This document shows positions 35,183-46,133 of a DNA stretch of 64,000 nucleotides, piece by piece. The stretch's first letter is position 1, and each line of letters begins with the position of its first letter. The notes below the pieces were generated by a model, which saw only the letters and a list, made by a program, of their open reading frames with translations, searched no databases and was not told the origin of the DNA. The stretch spans positions 10,027,501-10,091,500 of the forward strand of contig JABWDB010000001.1 in assembly GCA_019614645.1 (NCBI GenBank), given 5' to 3'. Source of the DNA: Stratiolaelaps scimitus. Taxonomy: Eukaryota; Arthropoda; Arachnida; Mesostigmata; Laelapidae. The position numbers were made by a program, and so were the translations under genes.

Positions 35183-36737
35183 ATGTCAGGCCAAAGCCGT
35201 CATGGTCCCGAGGGAGACGACAGCATTTCCGCTCTGCACAACGAGGGAAAGGCTCTGCAGAAGGAAGAATCCTGCGCGCTTGTCCTCAGTAGTGCGGATC
35301 AGCCTGGGGTAGACTCCTTAGAGGAAATTAGCAGTGAGGGGGCTGTAGTCGTCCACAGCTTCGAAGGCAAGAGGGGAAAAGAGGTGAGTTGCCTGAAGGG
35401 CGGAATACCTCCGTAGCTTGCTTGCTTGCTCCGCACGGGAGAGCCGTAACCGGGAGTGGTTACACAAGGGGGTAGTGGTTGTGAAGTATGTACATATATT
35501 GGAGCGAGTCTGATGCACTTCGAGACGCCACGCTTCCATGGTTACCTGGTTACGTTCCAGGTTACCTGGCCAATCACGATTCGGTCCGGCTCGGGCTGTC
35601 GAGCGCACTCTTCGGATTCAACCAACAAGGAAGTTACTCTGGGCTCGTTACAGTTTAGTGATGATATGTAGAGAATAAAGATATCGGCGAGTATATAAGG
35701 CTGAGATCGAGTGGCTCACAACACGACTGCATCGCATGCCGACGACGAGACAACAAGTCGGCGTTGTTATGATTTGGAGACGCCACTTCATACACGGATA
35801 CAACCTTATTTCATACTATGGTAACAGATCCATATAACCGCAAAAGGATTCCTCTAACTTATTTACTGCAGGTATTTCAAACAAGTGAGAAAACAAGTGA
35901 GTTATTTCTAGTTACGCCTCACCTTAAAGTCTACAATCATTGAAGCCGTATAGGAGAAGAATGAAAATTCGCTGCGCTCTTTGTCATGAAACTTCATATG
36001 ATGCAGATGATACATTACAGGAACGTACGCTCCGACATGGCCCAGGCTCGTTCTGTGCTCAGTCGAAAAATTGGCCTACCTCGCACGATGAAAATCCGCT
36101 TCTCAACGGGTTGCCCCCCAACCGATTTCAACGTCGTAATGAATGGAGTAGCAGGCGAGAAAATCCAGAGGCAGGGGTTCGTTCGGTGAATGGGTTCGGA
36201 TTGATAAAGCCACCTCTGAATTTTTGTTTTCAAACTTGGAACACTGCCCACTGCTACGATGCCTGGCGATAAGGAACCGCTTGAAAAATTGTGAAGAGTC
36301 GGGGCGTTAGGAGGCATCCACATGGTTGACTTTTCTCTCTTTCTCCTTATTTCTTTTACATCCTTCGTTCGTTCTAACTTGAGCAGCTGCAGCAGCTGAA
36401 GCGACATCAACGGCAGTGGATCCAACAAATGCGACCAGGCAGACCCTGTGGGTAGACTCGTGAGCCGTAAGCGGCGGTTCCAGCACAAGGAAAGCAGAAT
36501 CAGCGGCGACGGCGGCACTGGGTACCGAGCACCTAGACCGCACGGGGTAAGGTGCGTTCAGAGCACTGCAGGGCAGTGGCGGGAGCAGTGACTGCTATGA
36601 AAAATGACAAAACCCTGCGATGCGGTGGCCCCTCGGAGCGGCACGGGGGAGGGAGGATGGCGAAACTTCGAAGGGAGTTTGCAACAGTCACAGACTGGGC
36701 CCCGGCGAGACCCGAAAACGACGCTGACGAACAGTAA
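35183..36737 (+). CDS. Predicted four-exon gene, 154-aa protein of unknown function
   Basis: Exons 35183-35383, 35872-35896 (or -35884), 36387-36459 and 36572-36737. The phases chain without a break: 67 codons to phase 0, 25 nt to phase 1, 73 nt to phase 2, then 54 codons to TAA. Exon 1 starts with ATG in an acceptable context (acacgATGTC) and has the strong donor GTGAGT. It is acidic and Ser/Glu-rich (EEISSEGAVVVHSFEGKRGKE). Exon 3 has a 40-nt pyrimidine tract before its AG and reads AAAEATSTAVDPTNATRQ. The last exon is basic, with MAKLRREFATVTDW. I do not recognise a family. The last intron is only 112 nt and its acceptor is ordinary; the antisense strand of exon 4 is open too. Exon 1 is the most secure part. 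Confidence 0.45.
35872..35896 (+). CDS. Micro-exon with two in-phase donors (part of the 35183-36737 model)
   Basis: The acceptor ttatttactgcag is followed by GTATTTCAAACAA then GTGAGA, and 12 nt later ACAA then GTGAGT. Splicing at either donor (13 or 25 nt) leaves phase 1, so both forms read into exon 3. The repeat unit ACAAGTGAG is duplicated 12 nt apart. Reading straight on without splicing gives a stop at 35943. Confidence 0.4.
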
Positions 36738-37090
36738 CTGTACGTATGAACATTAAGCGATGGAACGAGAAGCGCAAGAGAAGGAATTTGCGCCATCTGG
36801 CGGCCATCTGGAGACGTCGATCAAGGTAGACAGACACGCGGGCCAGGCAAAGACGGCAGTGTCGCATAGAGTTTCTTGAGCATATTGTTCGGGTATTAAT
36901 TCTGCCACTCATTACGGGACTCCAGGGAAAATGTTCGAAGGCTTCTGGCTTTTTTGTTCTGGCTTTTTTGGATATCAATCATGCGTGCAACGTACGTATA
37001 ATACTACTGACCGGTAAGCTTACCAGCATGAGCAATAAACATAATGGATGTTATATAGGGCGTCATGCGGGTGCGCCAGTACCAAACGGG

Positions 37091-37136
37091 GGTACTGGTT
37101 TACGAGGCTCGCACCTGAGCCTCGTAAACCAGTACC
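37091..37136. repeat. Perfect fold-back palindrome, 20-bp arms, 6-nt loop
   Basis: GGTACTGGTTTACGAGGCTC (37091-37110) is followed by GCACCT and its exact reverse complement (37117-37136). A further partial copy, CCAGTACC, is found at 37077-37084. Confidence 0.97.
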
Positions 37137-38439
37137 TAACTTTACGTGCGCAGTCACAAAAATTCACACTCCGAGCCATCGAGCTGACAACGATTCGTAT
37201 AGGGGAGCGCTCTGTTAAGTAGAAGCAAACGCACGTTGTTCTCATCGAAACCGGAGCAAGTCCTTCGTTATTATTATGTCACACTAAAGTGCCTTAAGTG
37301 ACTTGTTTCTCTTGGAGTACCATATTATTAATGGCTAGCTATAGCAGGCAGGTTTTTTTTAATTCGAGACTACCTCGAGGCGTTGAAACCGCTGGCGCTC
37401 TACTGCAAGCTTTGAATCACTATCCTCCCGTTCAGAGAAAGATTGAGTTAAGCATTCGGCAGTAGCGATTTCTTTCGAAATAACAGTTGTGAGGCACCTA
37501 GGATGATGATAGACGATTGTCTGTGTTAATCGAGAGCGTCGTGTCGCGTCCTGACCTGACTTTAATTTCGTTCGACCTTCGATTGCCTAAGAGAGACATC
37601 GATCCTATCCTAACAGACACGTCCGTAACCCAACTGGCATATAAACCGAATCAGCCTCTTAGATAGGTTATCAGTCGTCTTGCCCTGCTTGTTGCGAAAT
37701 CAGTGCAATGAGAAGACGCACCGCCCAGCTCAAGCCTCACTCTGAAACGCGAAGTCAACTATGAATACATGTACAGATATACTAGCGCGAAAGTGAAAAG
37801 AACACATCAGCTGGTGGTGTGTGACATGGGAGCAGATGGGATCGTGAAACCGCTCAGAATCAACTGGCAAATATTTTGTAACGAGACTATTTGCGGTCTA
37901 GTAATATAAACAGCGCAGCATGTACGATGAAATAGAGAAGGCTAGAATACGTAAATATTAGGTTGACCCAAAATAATGAGACTGTGTATCGTCTTGCGTC
38001 GAATTCTTATCCTTGGTCGGTTTGAATTCAAATTTGGCGGGTAGTGAGACACAACAATTAGCAAGCAGGCGGCGTGAATGCCGTGCGCGGCCATAGTGCC
38101 CTAAATCGACGACAGGTGTGCCGTTGGTGTGCGCAGTTTGGGTAAGGCTGCTGGGACATTAATAAACATCGAGAGAGCCCACCGCTTCCCGAATCTCAAT
38201 TCGACGATAATCGAAAAAGCTTTTGAGTAAACTAGAGCTTGGTCATTGACGACTTTGTCGGCTAAAATTGCCGTGCCTCGTGAAACCTGTCGTCGAATTC
38301 TCTAAAATAATCTGAGAATGCAGAAAGAAAGTGCAAAATGAGTCCCTCATGAACGCAGTCCTGGCGAACTGAAAATGCGTGAGGAGTGTTCGCGAGACAA
38401 TTTGAAGATATATAGGCAGCAAAAGAGTCGCTTAGAGCA

Positions 38440-39032
38440 TACCGTTGCAGTGGACGAGACATGGGTCAGCCCGTGTCTCGTCCAGTGCATAGGGGACCGG
38501 AAAAAGATCAAGTGAAACAGTGGCTACGACCAGGTGAACAGGCGATGGCAGTAGCAGTACCAAATAGATTCGAGCCTAAAGTAATGGTAGCACTTGACAT
38601 GGATTTCAACGGAATTTCCTACTACGAGATTTTGGGCCCAAAAGAAAGAATGAACTCGGATCGATATCTCGAGTTCTTGAAGGACACATGAATAATTGGT
38701 ATGTTGATAGTAAGCACCGGGTGTGTCTGCTCAATGACAATGCTAGGGACCATCGTGGCAATGAAATTACGTCCTGGCTTAAGGCCAACAAAACTAAGCG
38801 ATGGCATCGCCCTCCCTATTGCCCAAATTTAAGCCCGTGTAACTATGGTTGCTTCCATCAGTTAGCCTTAAATAACGAAGTTATAAATGGTAATAGAAAT
38901 GGTGCACCCCTAGCCGTTGGAAGGCTGTCAGAACTCCGGGACCAGTGTATAAATAAAAGAAGTGCATACCGCGAGCTCATACTAAAAAGTATCTGTTTTA
39001 ACTTGCTTAGTTTAGCCGATATTAAAATTTAG
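38440..39032 (+). pseudogene. Mariner transposase remnant (DD34D family), inactive
   Basis: The reading starts AVDETWV (first catalytic Asp) at 38447, shifts frame near 38490, runs QWLRPGEQAMAVAVPNRF to a stop at 38691, then shifts again to VCLLNDNARDH (second Asp). The third catalytic Asp is lost: the motif reads LSPCNYGCFH instead of SPCDYGCFH. The N-terminal helix-turn-helix region (38100-38440) has several stops. With two frameshifts and D-to-N at the third site it cannot make active transposase. Confidence 0.9.
38451..38484. repeat. Fold-back palindrome inside the mariner transposase
   Basis: TGGACGAGACATGGG (38451-38465), loop TCAG, then an inverse copy (38470-38484) with one mismatch. 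Arm 1 encodes the conserved DETW motif. Arm 2 occupies the place where the conserved following residues should be, and a frameshift follows. Confidence 0.93.
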
Positions 39033-39062
39033 ATGTGTCTCATTATTTTTGGGTCCACCTAA

Positions 39063-41186
39063 TATATATCGACAATATTTTTGTCCAGTTTTGGCAATGA
39101 CCGAAGCCAATTTGTTGTATAATCGTATATCAGCAGGATACGAAAGGACAGGTTACTGTCGAACAATTGATACGAAAATAGGCCCGTCCTGATTCGGTTG
39201 TAACGTAAAATCCCAGTAGTCAAATGCATCCACATTGTGCTACTTCAACCATTATGGTTCCTGAGTACATACGGGGTAGCAGCCATGTGTCGAGAGCGCT
39301 CCTAATTGGGTGATTTAAGCGAATTTCGGAGCACATCAGACCACATACTTTACAACTATACTTCACTGATTCATGGCTTGGTTGGCTAACCTTCACAACG
39401 GTTTTATCTCGGTGTTAAGGTCAGCGCAGTTTATATTGTTAACTGCTCGTAACGAAAACATCCCACTACAAAAATGCTAATATAACTGTCCTCTGTATGA
39501 CCAGGGCCATTAGCCCTTGAAGACTGTATTGCGTTCAATCATTTATCGCGCTAAGTATTATCTCTTGCGTGATAGACTCCCCATAGGCCCGCTATGTGGA
39601 GGGTGGCACTAGAGCGAAACGTATCGTATGAACATCAGAACGAAGACCAGAGCGCTTCAGGTTGATGCGAGTGAACTCTTGTAGTGAATTTAAAAATACG
39701 TTGTGGGGGGGGAAGTCGTATTTGGTTATAGTGCGGCCATACCGGCCACTGACGGACACGGACTTTGAAGCCGCTCGGAAGAGGACGTTGAAATGTCCTA
39801 GAGCTCTCCCTATAGCTTGGGTCGACTCGAAGTAAGGACACGCGTAACATTTTCACAATTCTCAAACTAAGGCGGCCCAGAGCGGAGAAACACTCTAGCA
39901 AATACTATACCCATGATCCTCGAACAAAAATGAAAAAGAATTGTAAGGCTTGCCAGCTTCGTCGATGCGTCGCCGAATAACCTGCGCGCATTTGTTCCTT
40001 TGGACACAAACGAAATTTGTGCTCTAGACCATATCGCGTCGTCTCTATTTACGCGGCGCGTTTCCAACGATGTTATTCGAATTCGGCCGAATGTACCAAA
40101 GCCCGAGGAGGCGCTGACAACAAGCCGTCAAATTGAATTTCGGTCAATTTGAATTCCTCTTGCTTCGAGACCGCAGCAAAAGCGGCACCGTTTTCTTCCG
40201 GTGGGGCAGATACGGGAGTTAATATATCGTAAATAAAAGACAATAATATACAATGGTTGGGTGGGAGTTTAAGCTCTTTTGACGATTATACATCGAATTA
40301 TACAAAGCGAGAGTTGGGCAGGTGGGTCTGGCTAAGTCGTCGTTGTTGTTGTTGCCAACTTGCGGGGGCTATGTTGTGTTGTTGTTGTTGCGGAAATAGC
40401 TAAAAGAAAGCAAATGGCAGGAGATATCGAAATGAGATACGGGCGGAAGTGGACACGCCACTCATCTGACTGCTGAATGTTCACCAAAGGGCATCGTCAA
40501 ATCAAATATCTTTGCTCTCCCTTCCCGGCCGATCTTCGAAACAAATAATGAAGGCGAAAGCATTGAAAGAGCGAACGCAAGTTGTCCTTTCAGACCTCTC
40601 TGTCAGGCCTTTCTCCCAGTAAACGCTGGAGATGTGCGTGGACACAATTGCGCGGATCAAGTAAGCAGGAGCGCTATAGTTCGGTGTCGAGTGTTGTCAG
40701 CGCAAGTAGAAAATGGAAGCAGCTTCAAGCTCGAGCCCTGATCACTGTCCTCTCGACCTGATTGATGCGAAGCTGGATGGGGCGGAGCTGATTATGCGAC
40801 AATAAAAGGACTGTCTCGCGTGACACCTGTTAGAAGGTCGCTGCGATAGGGAATCCTGCAATTTCTATCTGTCGGAATCCGTGAGAGCTTGATCCACGCA
40901 AACACACGAATATTAGGAAAGTCTGATTTGCACTAAAGTGTAAGGATGTAGCATTAAAATTATTCTGCAGACAATATTGTAAGTACTGTTGATCATGTTA
41001 TTAGTTCTTCACCGCTTCTATTGAATTCACTGTACTACGAGGCTATCAGGTGTAGTGATTGTTTCGCCAAAAAGTATACTAAAGCTTATTCGCAAAGAGA
41101 AAAGTATATTGCAAAAAAATTAATGAGAAACCAAGAGAGAGCTTGGATTTTAAGTATTTCTATTAAGCAGTAATTAACTTGAATTT
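39063..41186. other. No gene recognised
   Basis: Short open frames only (at most 88 codons), a TCAAATTGA/TCAATTTGA fold-back near 40.13 kb, and TTG-rich strings at 40.3-40.4 kb. Confidence 0.5.
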
Positions 41187-42560
41187 CTATCCGCCCATAC
41201 GGTAGTAATTCCCCTTCTCGACAAACTTCACACGAAATCTAGTTGCAGCTTCGACAGAATCCCAATTTATTATATACGGCAACTGTTTCTCATGTGGCGT
41301 GAATATAGTAGCATCCAAAATATGCGTAACGTAAAAAAGGCCCAGCTGGCCTCCTACTATGGCCTTATTGAATCGGGAAATAGACGCGGAAGAGAAAAAC
41401 ACGTCTGCCCTTGTTAACCTTACCCCTTGTACCCTTGAGTGGGGCCCTGTGCTTCCTTTATACGTCGAATATCTTCGCAACCGCTGGAGGGCCGCCACCA
41501 CCGCCACTGCCGCCTCCTCCTCCTCATACACAACAAGCCATGTCTGCATCCGTTGCACTTCAGCCCCTCCAACTGGTTCATCCTTTCACCCACATCGCCT
41601 GCCAGCTGCCTCGCTGGCAAACCAATGATCCCTAGCCGACGACCCCCACCCCTCTAACCGCGGCCCATCGATTCTTTTCTTGGTCGAGAAACAGCCAGCT
41701 AGCTTTGCGTTCTCTCGTTTTCCGCTCGCTCTGTCCCTAACCAACCCAAATTCTCCTCTACCCGCCAGCGGGCCCCACGCGTTTGACCTCCAGCGTTATT
41801 TGTTAGCGCCGACAAATCATTCCTCGGTGATGAGGCTGGAAACGGGCTGATCGTGTTGAGGAGCTGGCGGGCGACTGGGCCTGCGTCCCGCCTGGCTCGA
41901 AAGCCAAGAAACAAGCAGCATTAGAAGCCACAACGGCAATATATCATGATAAGAGCCAGACACACACTCAGAGAGACAGAGAGAGAGAGACGAAAGGAGA
42001 CCCGGACAGCCAGGCATTAGGGTGAGCGCTACCACTTATTATTATACATTATGAAGTCTGGCAAATAGGCGTCAGCTGGCTGACGGCAAGGGACCGCTTG
42101 CGTAAGTGCTTCCAGCTAGTTTGTCCACTGTTTCATTTCTACTAGATAATATAGATATAATATAAGGGTGCACACACACACACACACTCATATATATATA
42201 TATATAGATATATATATATATACGGATCACGAACTAAGATGTGTATGAAAACTAGCTGGAGAGCCAATAAGCAAGACAAACCGCTGATGCGGTAGTTTCC
42301 AGTTCTGGCTGGCACGTTGCGACCTCTCCCTGCGCGTGCTATAAAACACTCGTTTCGTTGTACACGAGACTGAAGGATACCTCATACCTGATACTGCTTC
42401 ACCGCCCACCAAGCGAAGCCAATGACGCCCCAACAAATAAGTATCGTGTTTACTATTGCAAGCGTTACCACGACACGCTGCAGGGCGTGCCACATGTTGT
42501 CAATAGATCGAAATATAGATACAAACATGGTGAAACGCGGATATCTCCCAAACCTGGCTC
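41187..42560 (-). CDS. Predicted two-coding-exon gene for a 105-aa membrane protein
   Basis: Coding exons 42528-42388 (within an exon spanning 42560-42388) and 41363-41187. Acceptors are atatctgtcgcag and a pyrimidine-rich tract ending ...gattcaataag; the donor is GTATGA. The join is phase 0 to 0. The ATG at 42528-42526 has a good context (TTTCACCATGTT). Residues 19-43 form one hydrophobic span (VVVTLAIVNTILICWGVIGF). The second exon adds an amphipathic stretch (GGQLGLFYVTHILDATIF) and a soluble end with KQLPYIINWDSVEAATRF, closing at TAG. I do not recognise the family. The frame also stays open upstream of the ATG within the exon, so a longer N-terminus from another exon is possible. Confidence 0.5.
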
Positions 42561-42616
42561 CTGCGACAGATATATCGTAGCAGACAAATGCATATTGCAT
42601 AGAAAAATCTACTCAC

Positions 42617-42692
42617 GAGTATAACACGCATATATTATATGATAGCTTCAGTGGCTAGCTGGACGGCTGAGCTATTTGATCCGTATGCCAGT
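42617..42692 (-). other. Possible 5' untranslated exon of the 105-aa membrane protein gene
   Basis: It is bounded by an acceptor with a long pyrimidine-rich tract (ttttgctgctatcgttatag) and the donor GTGAGT. All three frames contain stops, so it can only be untranslated. It lies 56 nt upstream of the coding exon border at 42560, which is a very short intron. Further upstream, 42820-42810 reads CAAGATGGCGG on the minus strand, a YY1/Pho-like core promoter word preceded by TATATA. Confidence 0.3.
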
Positions 42693-43334
42693 CTATAACG
42701 ATAGCAGCAAAACAATGATATAGAATAATACAAAGCAAGCCAACTGTGACCGTTTCTTCTTTCATCTGGCGGTTCTCGTAGGACACACTAACCAAGCCTC
42801 GTGGGCAACCCGCCATCTTGTATATATAAGTATATTTTGTTGTGAGAGGAGGTCATGCCATCCCACAAAACGAGAATAGGCTGGACTATGAGCCGAGCAG
42901 ACATATCAACTGGCGAATTTCATATGTGCCTTATCGTATTGGGGGACATATCTCCGCTCTACAAATTTTGTCCATGTCGACAGTAGGAACTTCGTAGGAC
43001 AGTAGATAAGCTTGTCAAATACATAGATATGGATAGAAGAGAAATAACGGGTCTCGATAAATTAAGCACGCTAGTGAAAAAGAAAATCCATGAATCAGCC
43101 GACGTTAAATAGAGAGACAGGATGTACAGAGAAAGAGCTCCTTTTTGTTATCATTTATTTAAATATAGATTATTCATTATTTATTTGAATACTAGATTTA
43201 TTCAATACCTGGGACGCAGGAGGCCCCATAATGAAGGCGAAGGGAAATATCGACTCAGTGAAATGATAGTTTGCTCCAACTCCAGAACGTTAGGGCTGAA
43301 ATTGTAGGTGAGTTGTTGAGCCGGCAGGCTCGAC

Positions 43335-43439
43335 ACTAACGCGCTAAGAGCTCAATATCAAGATGTGGAGAACTACGCGTGTACGATCTGCGGAGGTGAA
43401 CAGAAATCGATAGAACATACCTTAGTTCTTAAACCCTGA
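43335..43439 (+). pseudogene. LINE-like reverse transcriptase C-terminal zinc-knuckle remnant
   Basis: The frame reads ACTICGGEQKSIEHTLV, a C-x2-C-x8-H pattern like that near the end of many non-LTR ORF2 proteins (CxxCG...EEHxL). It stops at 43437. One frame upstream, AEIVGELLSRQARH leads up to it, so a frameshift separates the parts. Confidence 0.35.
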
Positions 43440-43538
43440 AGTGTTAGGTAAACATAGATGCATAAAAGTTGCTCTACGTTTTACAGAAAAAAAAACAATG
43501 ACTTAACGAAACAAACGGATACTGGCCACATTGGATAG

Positions 43539-43568
43539 CCACAGGGTGTTAATTAAATAACCCTGTGG
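43539..43568. repeat. Near-perfect 30-bp palindrome with TTAATTAA centre
   Basis: CCACAGGGT and ACCCTGTGG arms surround GTTAATTAAATA. The CACAGGGT word resembles the CACCCTGT ends at 33.1/33.6 kb, so it could be two abutting transposon ends. Confidence 0.85.
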
Positions 43569-46004
43569 TCGGTGTCATTACGTACATCTCGAAATATATA
43601 CGGGCGCCAAGTCTTTATTCATATATACGGTGTAGCAGGCGACCCATGCATTCCATACTATTAACTAAGTTCCGAGATGTTGAACTTATTCGTATTTTAC
43701 CTAGAGTTATGGACGAGTGTTCTTACTCGACATACACTGATTATTACACTGGGACCGATCTTGCTCTTGCACTGAACTAATGCAAAATTACTAACTGTAA
43801 TACGCATTCTTCGAAGCTGTTTTGTTTAAGAGGTTGATGTATAAAATCTTCAAAAAGACACCACAGCTTCATATCTTAGGTATTCGCTGTGATTCGAAGC
43901 TGTTGATTTACGTGTACTCGTCGTATTAGAAATTGCGATCTGCTGAAATTAAATATATCATGATAAATTCATAGGGTAAAAGACAACCTCGAGCAATTCA
44001 AGATATATATAATATTTGGTATGAATGGAACCACTTGTCACCTTACCATGGTCTGGCTACAGTCGTGAAGCCCTTGTCATGGTGGTTGGTGGTGTTACCT
44101 GTGAATAACAATAACGAAAGATATATGAAAGATATGAGCCAAATAAGTTTCAAATGGCAGCTGATAAAATGTAGACAAAATCATATATATATATATATAC
44201 ATACACGTAATAGCCCATCATGTTACGCGAGTGCCTGACCAGCCATATGTGCTATCGGAGAATAGAGCGTGCTTAAAAGCACCGTTCCTCCGATATTCCA
44301 GGGTTCGCGCACACATGTACATTCATCATGAAGACATTATTATTATCGACAATAAAAACCGTAAACTGGCCGGTGCCGTAATCACTCACCGTCGGCGAGG
44401 TCGGCCCAACCGGCAGCCTGGCCTGTTTGCCCTGCCACCGATCTTCGGTGCGATCGACGACGGCAGCACCATGCTCGGCCGGAAAGGGCAAGGCCGCCAA
44501 GCTCCCGGGAATAACAACGTATTATTATATAATACCAAACGCGTTCACTGTATGCGGACTGAGGTCTGCCCCACAGATAATAATAATAGTATTTATACAG
44601 AAATCGTACCAGACCTACGAGATGGATTGGCGTCGAAATTGACTGCTCGATATTGAAGGGATCGAAGTGAGAGGCGAGATAGATCTGGAACTTCGTTCAA
44701 TGGCCACGATCGTCCAAATGGGAATACGGAGGGTTAAGTATTATTGCAAGTGCATTGATTATTTTACAAGAGAGAGGGAGAGAGGGCATCCTATGCATAG
44801 ATAGATACGAGGCCATTCGGAGGATTCGTATTCCGATTACCACTACAAAGTATGACCCTAATACAGATAATATGATATACTATTAAGCCTAAGCTATTCA
44901 GTCGATTTATCCATACGCGTATGTATTCGTCTGTACACTTTGTCTCGTATTCACGGACATGAACATACAGATCTACGTGACCCGCCTTTAAAGCCCGAAT
45001 GGAGACGCTCGTGGACCGAGTCGCTATGGAACCCCATTAGCTGTTGAAGTTTGTTCGTATGCTGCTATCAAATGCGCCATACTGAAAGCCTAAAATCGCA
45101 CCTGCATCCCAATGGTCAATGACGAGCACAGAAACGATTCGGTATGTTGTCGTGGCCCTTTGTCCATTTCTGTTATAGGAGGAAGCCAGCTCGGCAGCTG
45201 TAGCTTATGCTGCGCAAATGTTCATTGTGGATTTTGTACCACTAAGAAACGGCAGATGGCCTTAGAAATATTACCATGTTGAGATGGCACGTTCTTATAA
45301 CATAAGCAGATATTATATCTAAAAATTATCACCATGATTATAACATAGATCCGCTATCGTATACCAGCTTTTCCATCGGTTTTATGCTGACAAAAGATAT
45401 TTCAGTACTTCCGTAGTAAAATTTGCATTAGTAGACGTACGAATTTCTAAGTAGCGCGATGCGAAGAAGAGCCGGTCTTATATGCTGCGGGTTGTTGATT
45501 AGTTTCTCATTAACGTGGGAATTTGTAAGGAGATTATCAAGTCTTGCTTGATATTCTACACTTGATCTAAACCGGGCCTCCCTGAGCCCCGACGAGGGCG
45601 TCGTCACCATCATCGCTTGGCCAGTAAATTAAACCTACGTTATGGTTTGTGTCATTTGATCGCTCCAGACACAGAGCCCGTTACGCATATAAGCATAGCG
45701 GACGGGGGATATATAGCAGTTGTGAAACAATGTGTTGTTGTTTTGTTGTTCTTGCAACAAATTCAGGCTGTTGCCAGAACACGCCTACGCGATCTTCCAG
45801 CTGTCGCATAAGGTGGCACGCAAATACAAACTAAAAATATTTACAAGGTAACAACGTCACAGGTCCATCCATTGCGATTGATTGTTTTCGTGATCAAGGT
45901 ATCAAAAATGACCACAAATAAATATTTAGTATTCCATAAGAAAACAGTTGTGTTGTGTCAACATACATTAAGTATTAGTCTATCATCTACTTATGATCCT
46001 GACC

Positions 46005-46133
46005 TCTCCAGCGCGGTGGCTTGGACGGCTAAGTCTCTGGTTGTAAACAGCCGGGGACCGCAGGTTCGGGTCCCGGTACGTGAACCATTGTAGACATTGC
46101 AGTTCCTTCAATAAACCAATGAAACCTTTAGCT
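46005..46133 (+). mobile_element. tRNA-derived SINE, family A, most complete copy
   Basis: The head GCGCGGTGGCTTGGACGGCT resembles a Leu/Ser-type tRNA 5' half. The B-box is GGTTCGGGTCC at 46063-46073, and the body ends in CAATAAACCAATGAAACCTT. Two other copies are in the window (53338-53462 inverted, 25606-25735 without the head). Confidence 0.75.

Larger units (their letters stand above)
37958..39062 (+). mobile_element. Decayed mariner-like DNA transposon with intact ends
   Basis: Terminal inverted repeats of 25/26 bp, TTAGGTTGACCCAAAATAAT at the left and its inverse (with one mismatch and one extra base) at 39037-39062. Both are flanked by the TA target duplication (37956-37957 and 39063-39064). 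The length of 1105 bp compares with about 1.3 kb for full mariners, so roughly 200 bp are missing. Transposase fragments are present in at least two frames. The element ends in TTAG...CTAA, as expected for this superfamily. Confidence 0.93.

Noticed and set aside
44047..44049. Minus-strand ATG followed by GTAAGG as the missing start-codon exon of the cyclase
   Set aside because: Good context and donor, but it lies beyond two other gene models and many equal ATG-GT pairs exist; no evidence favours it.
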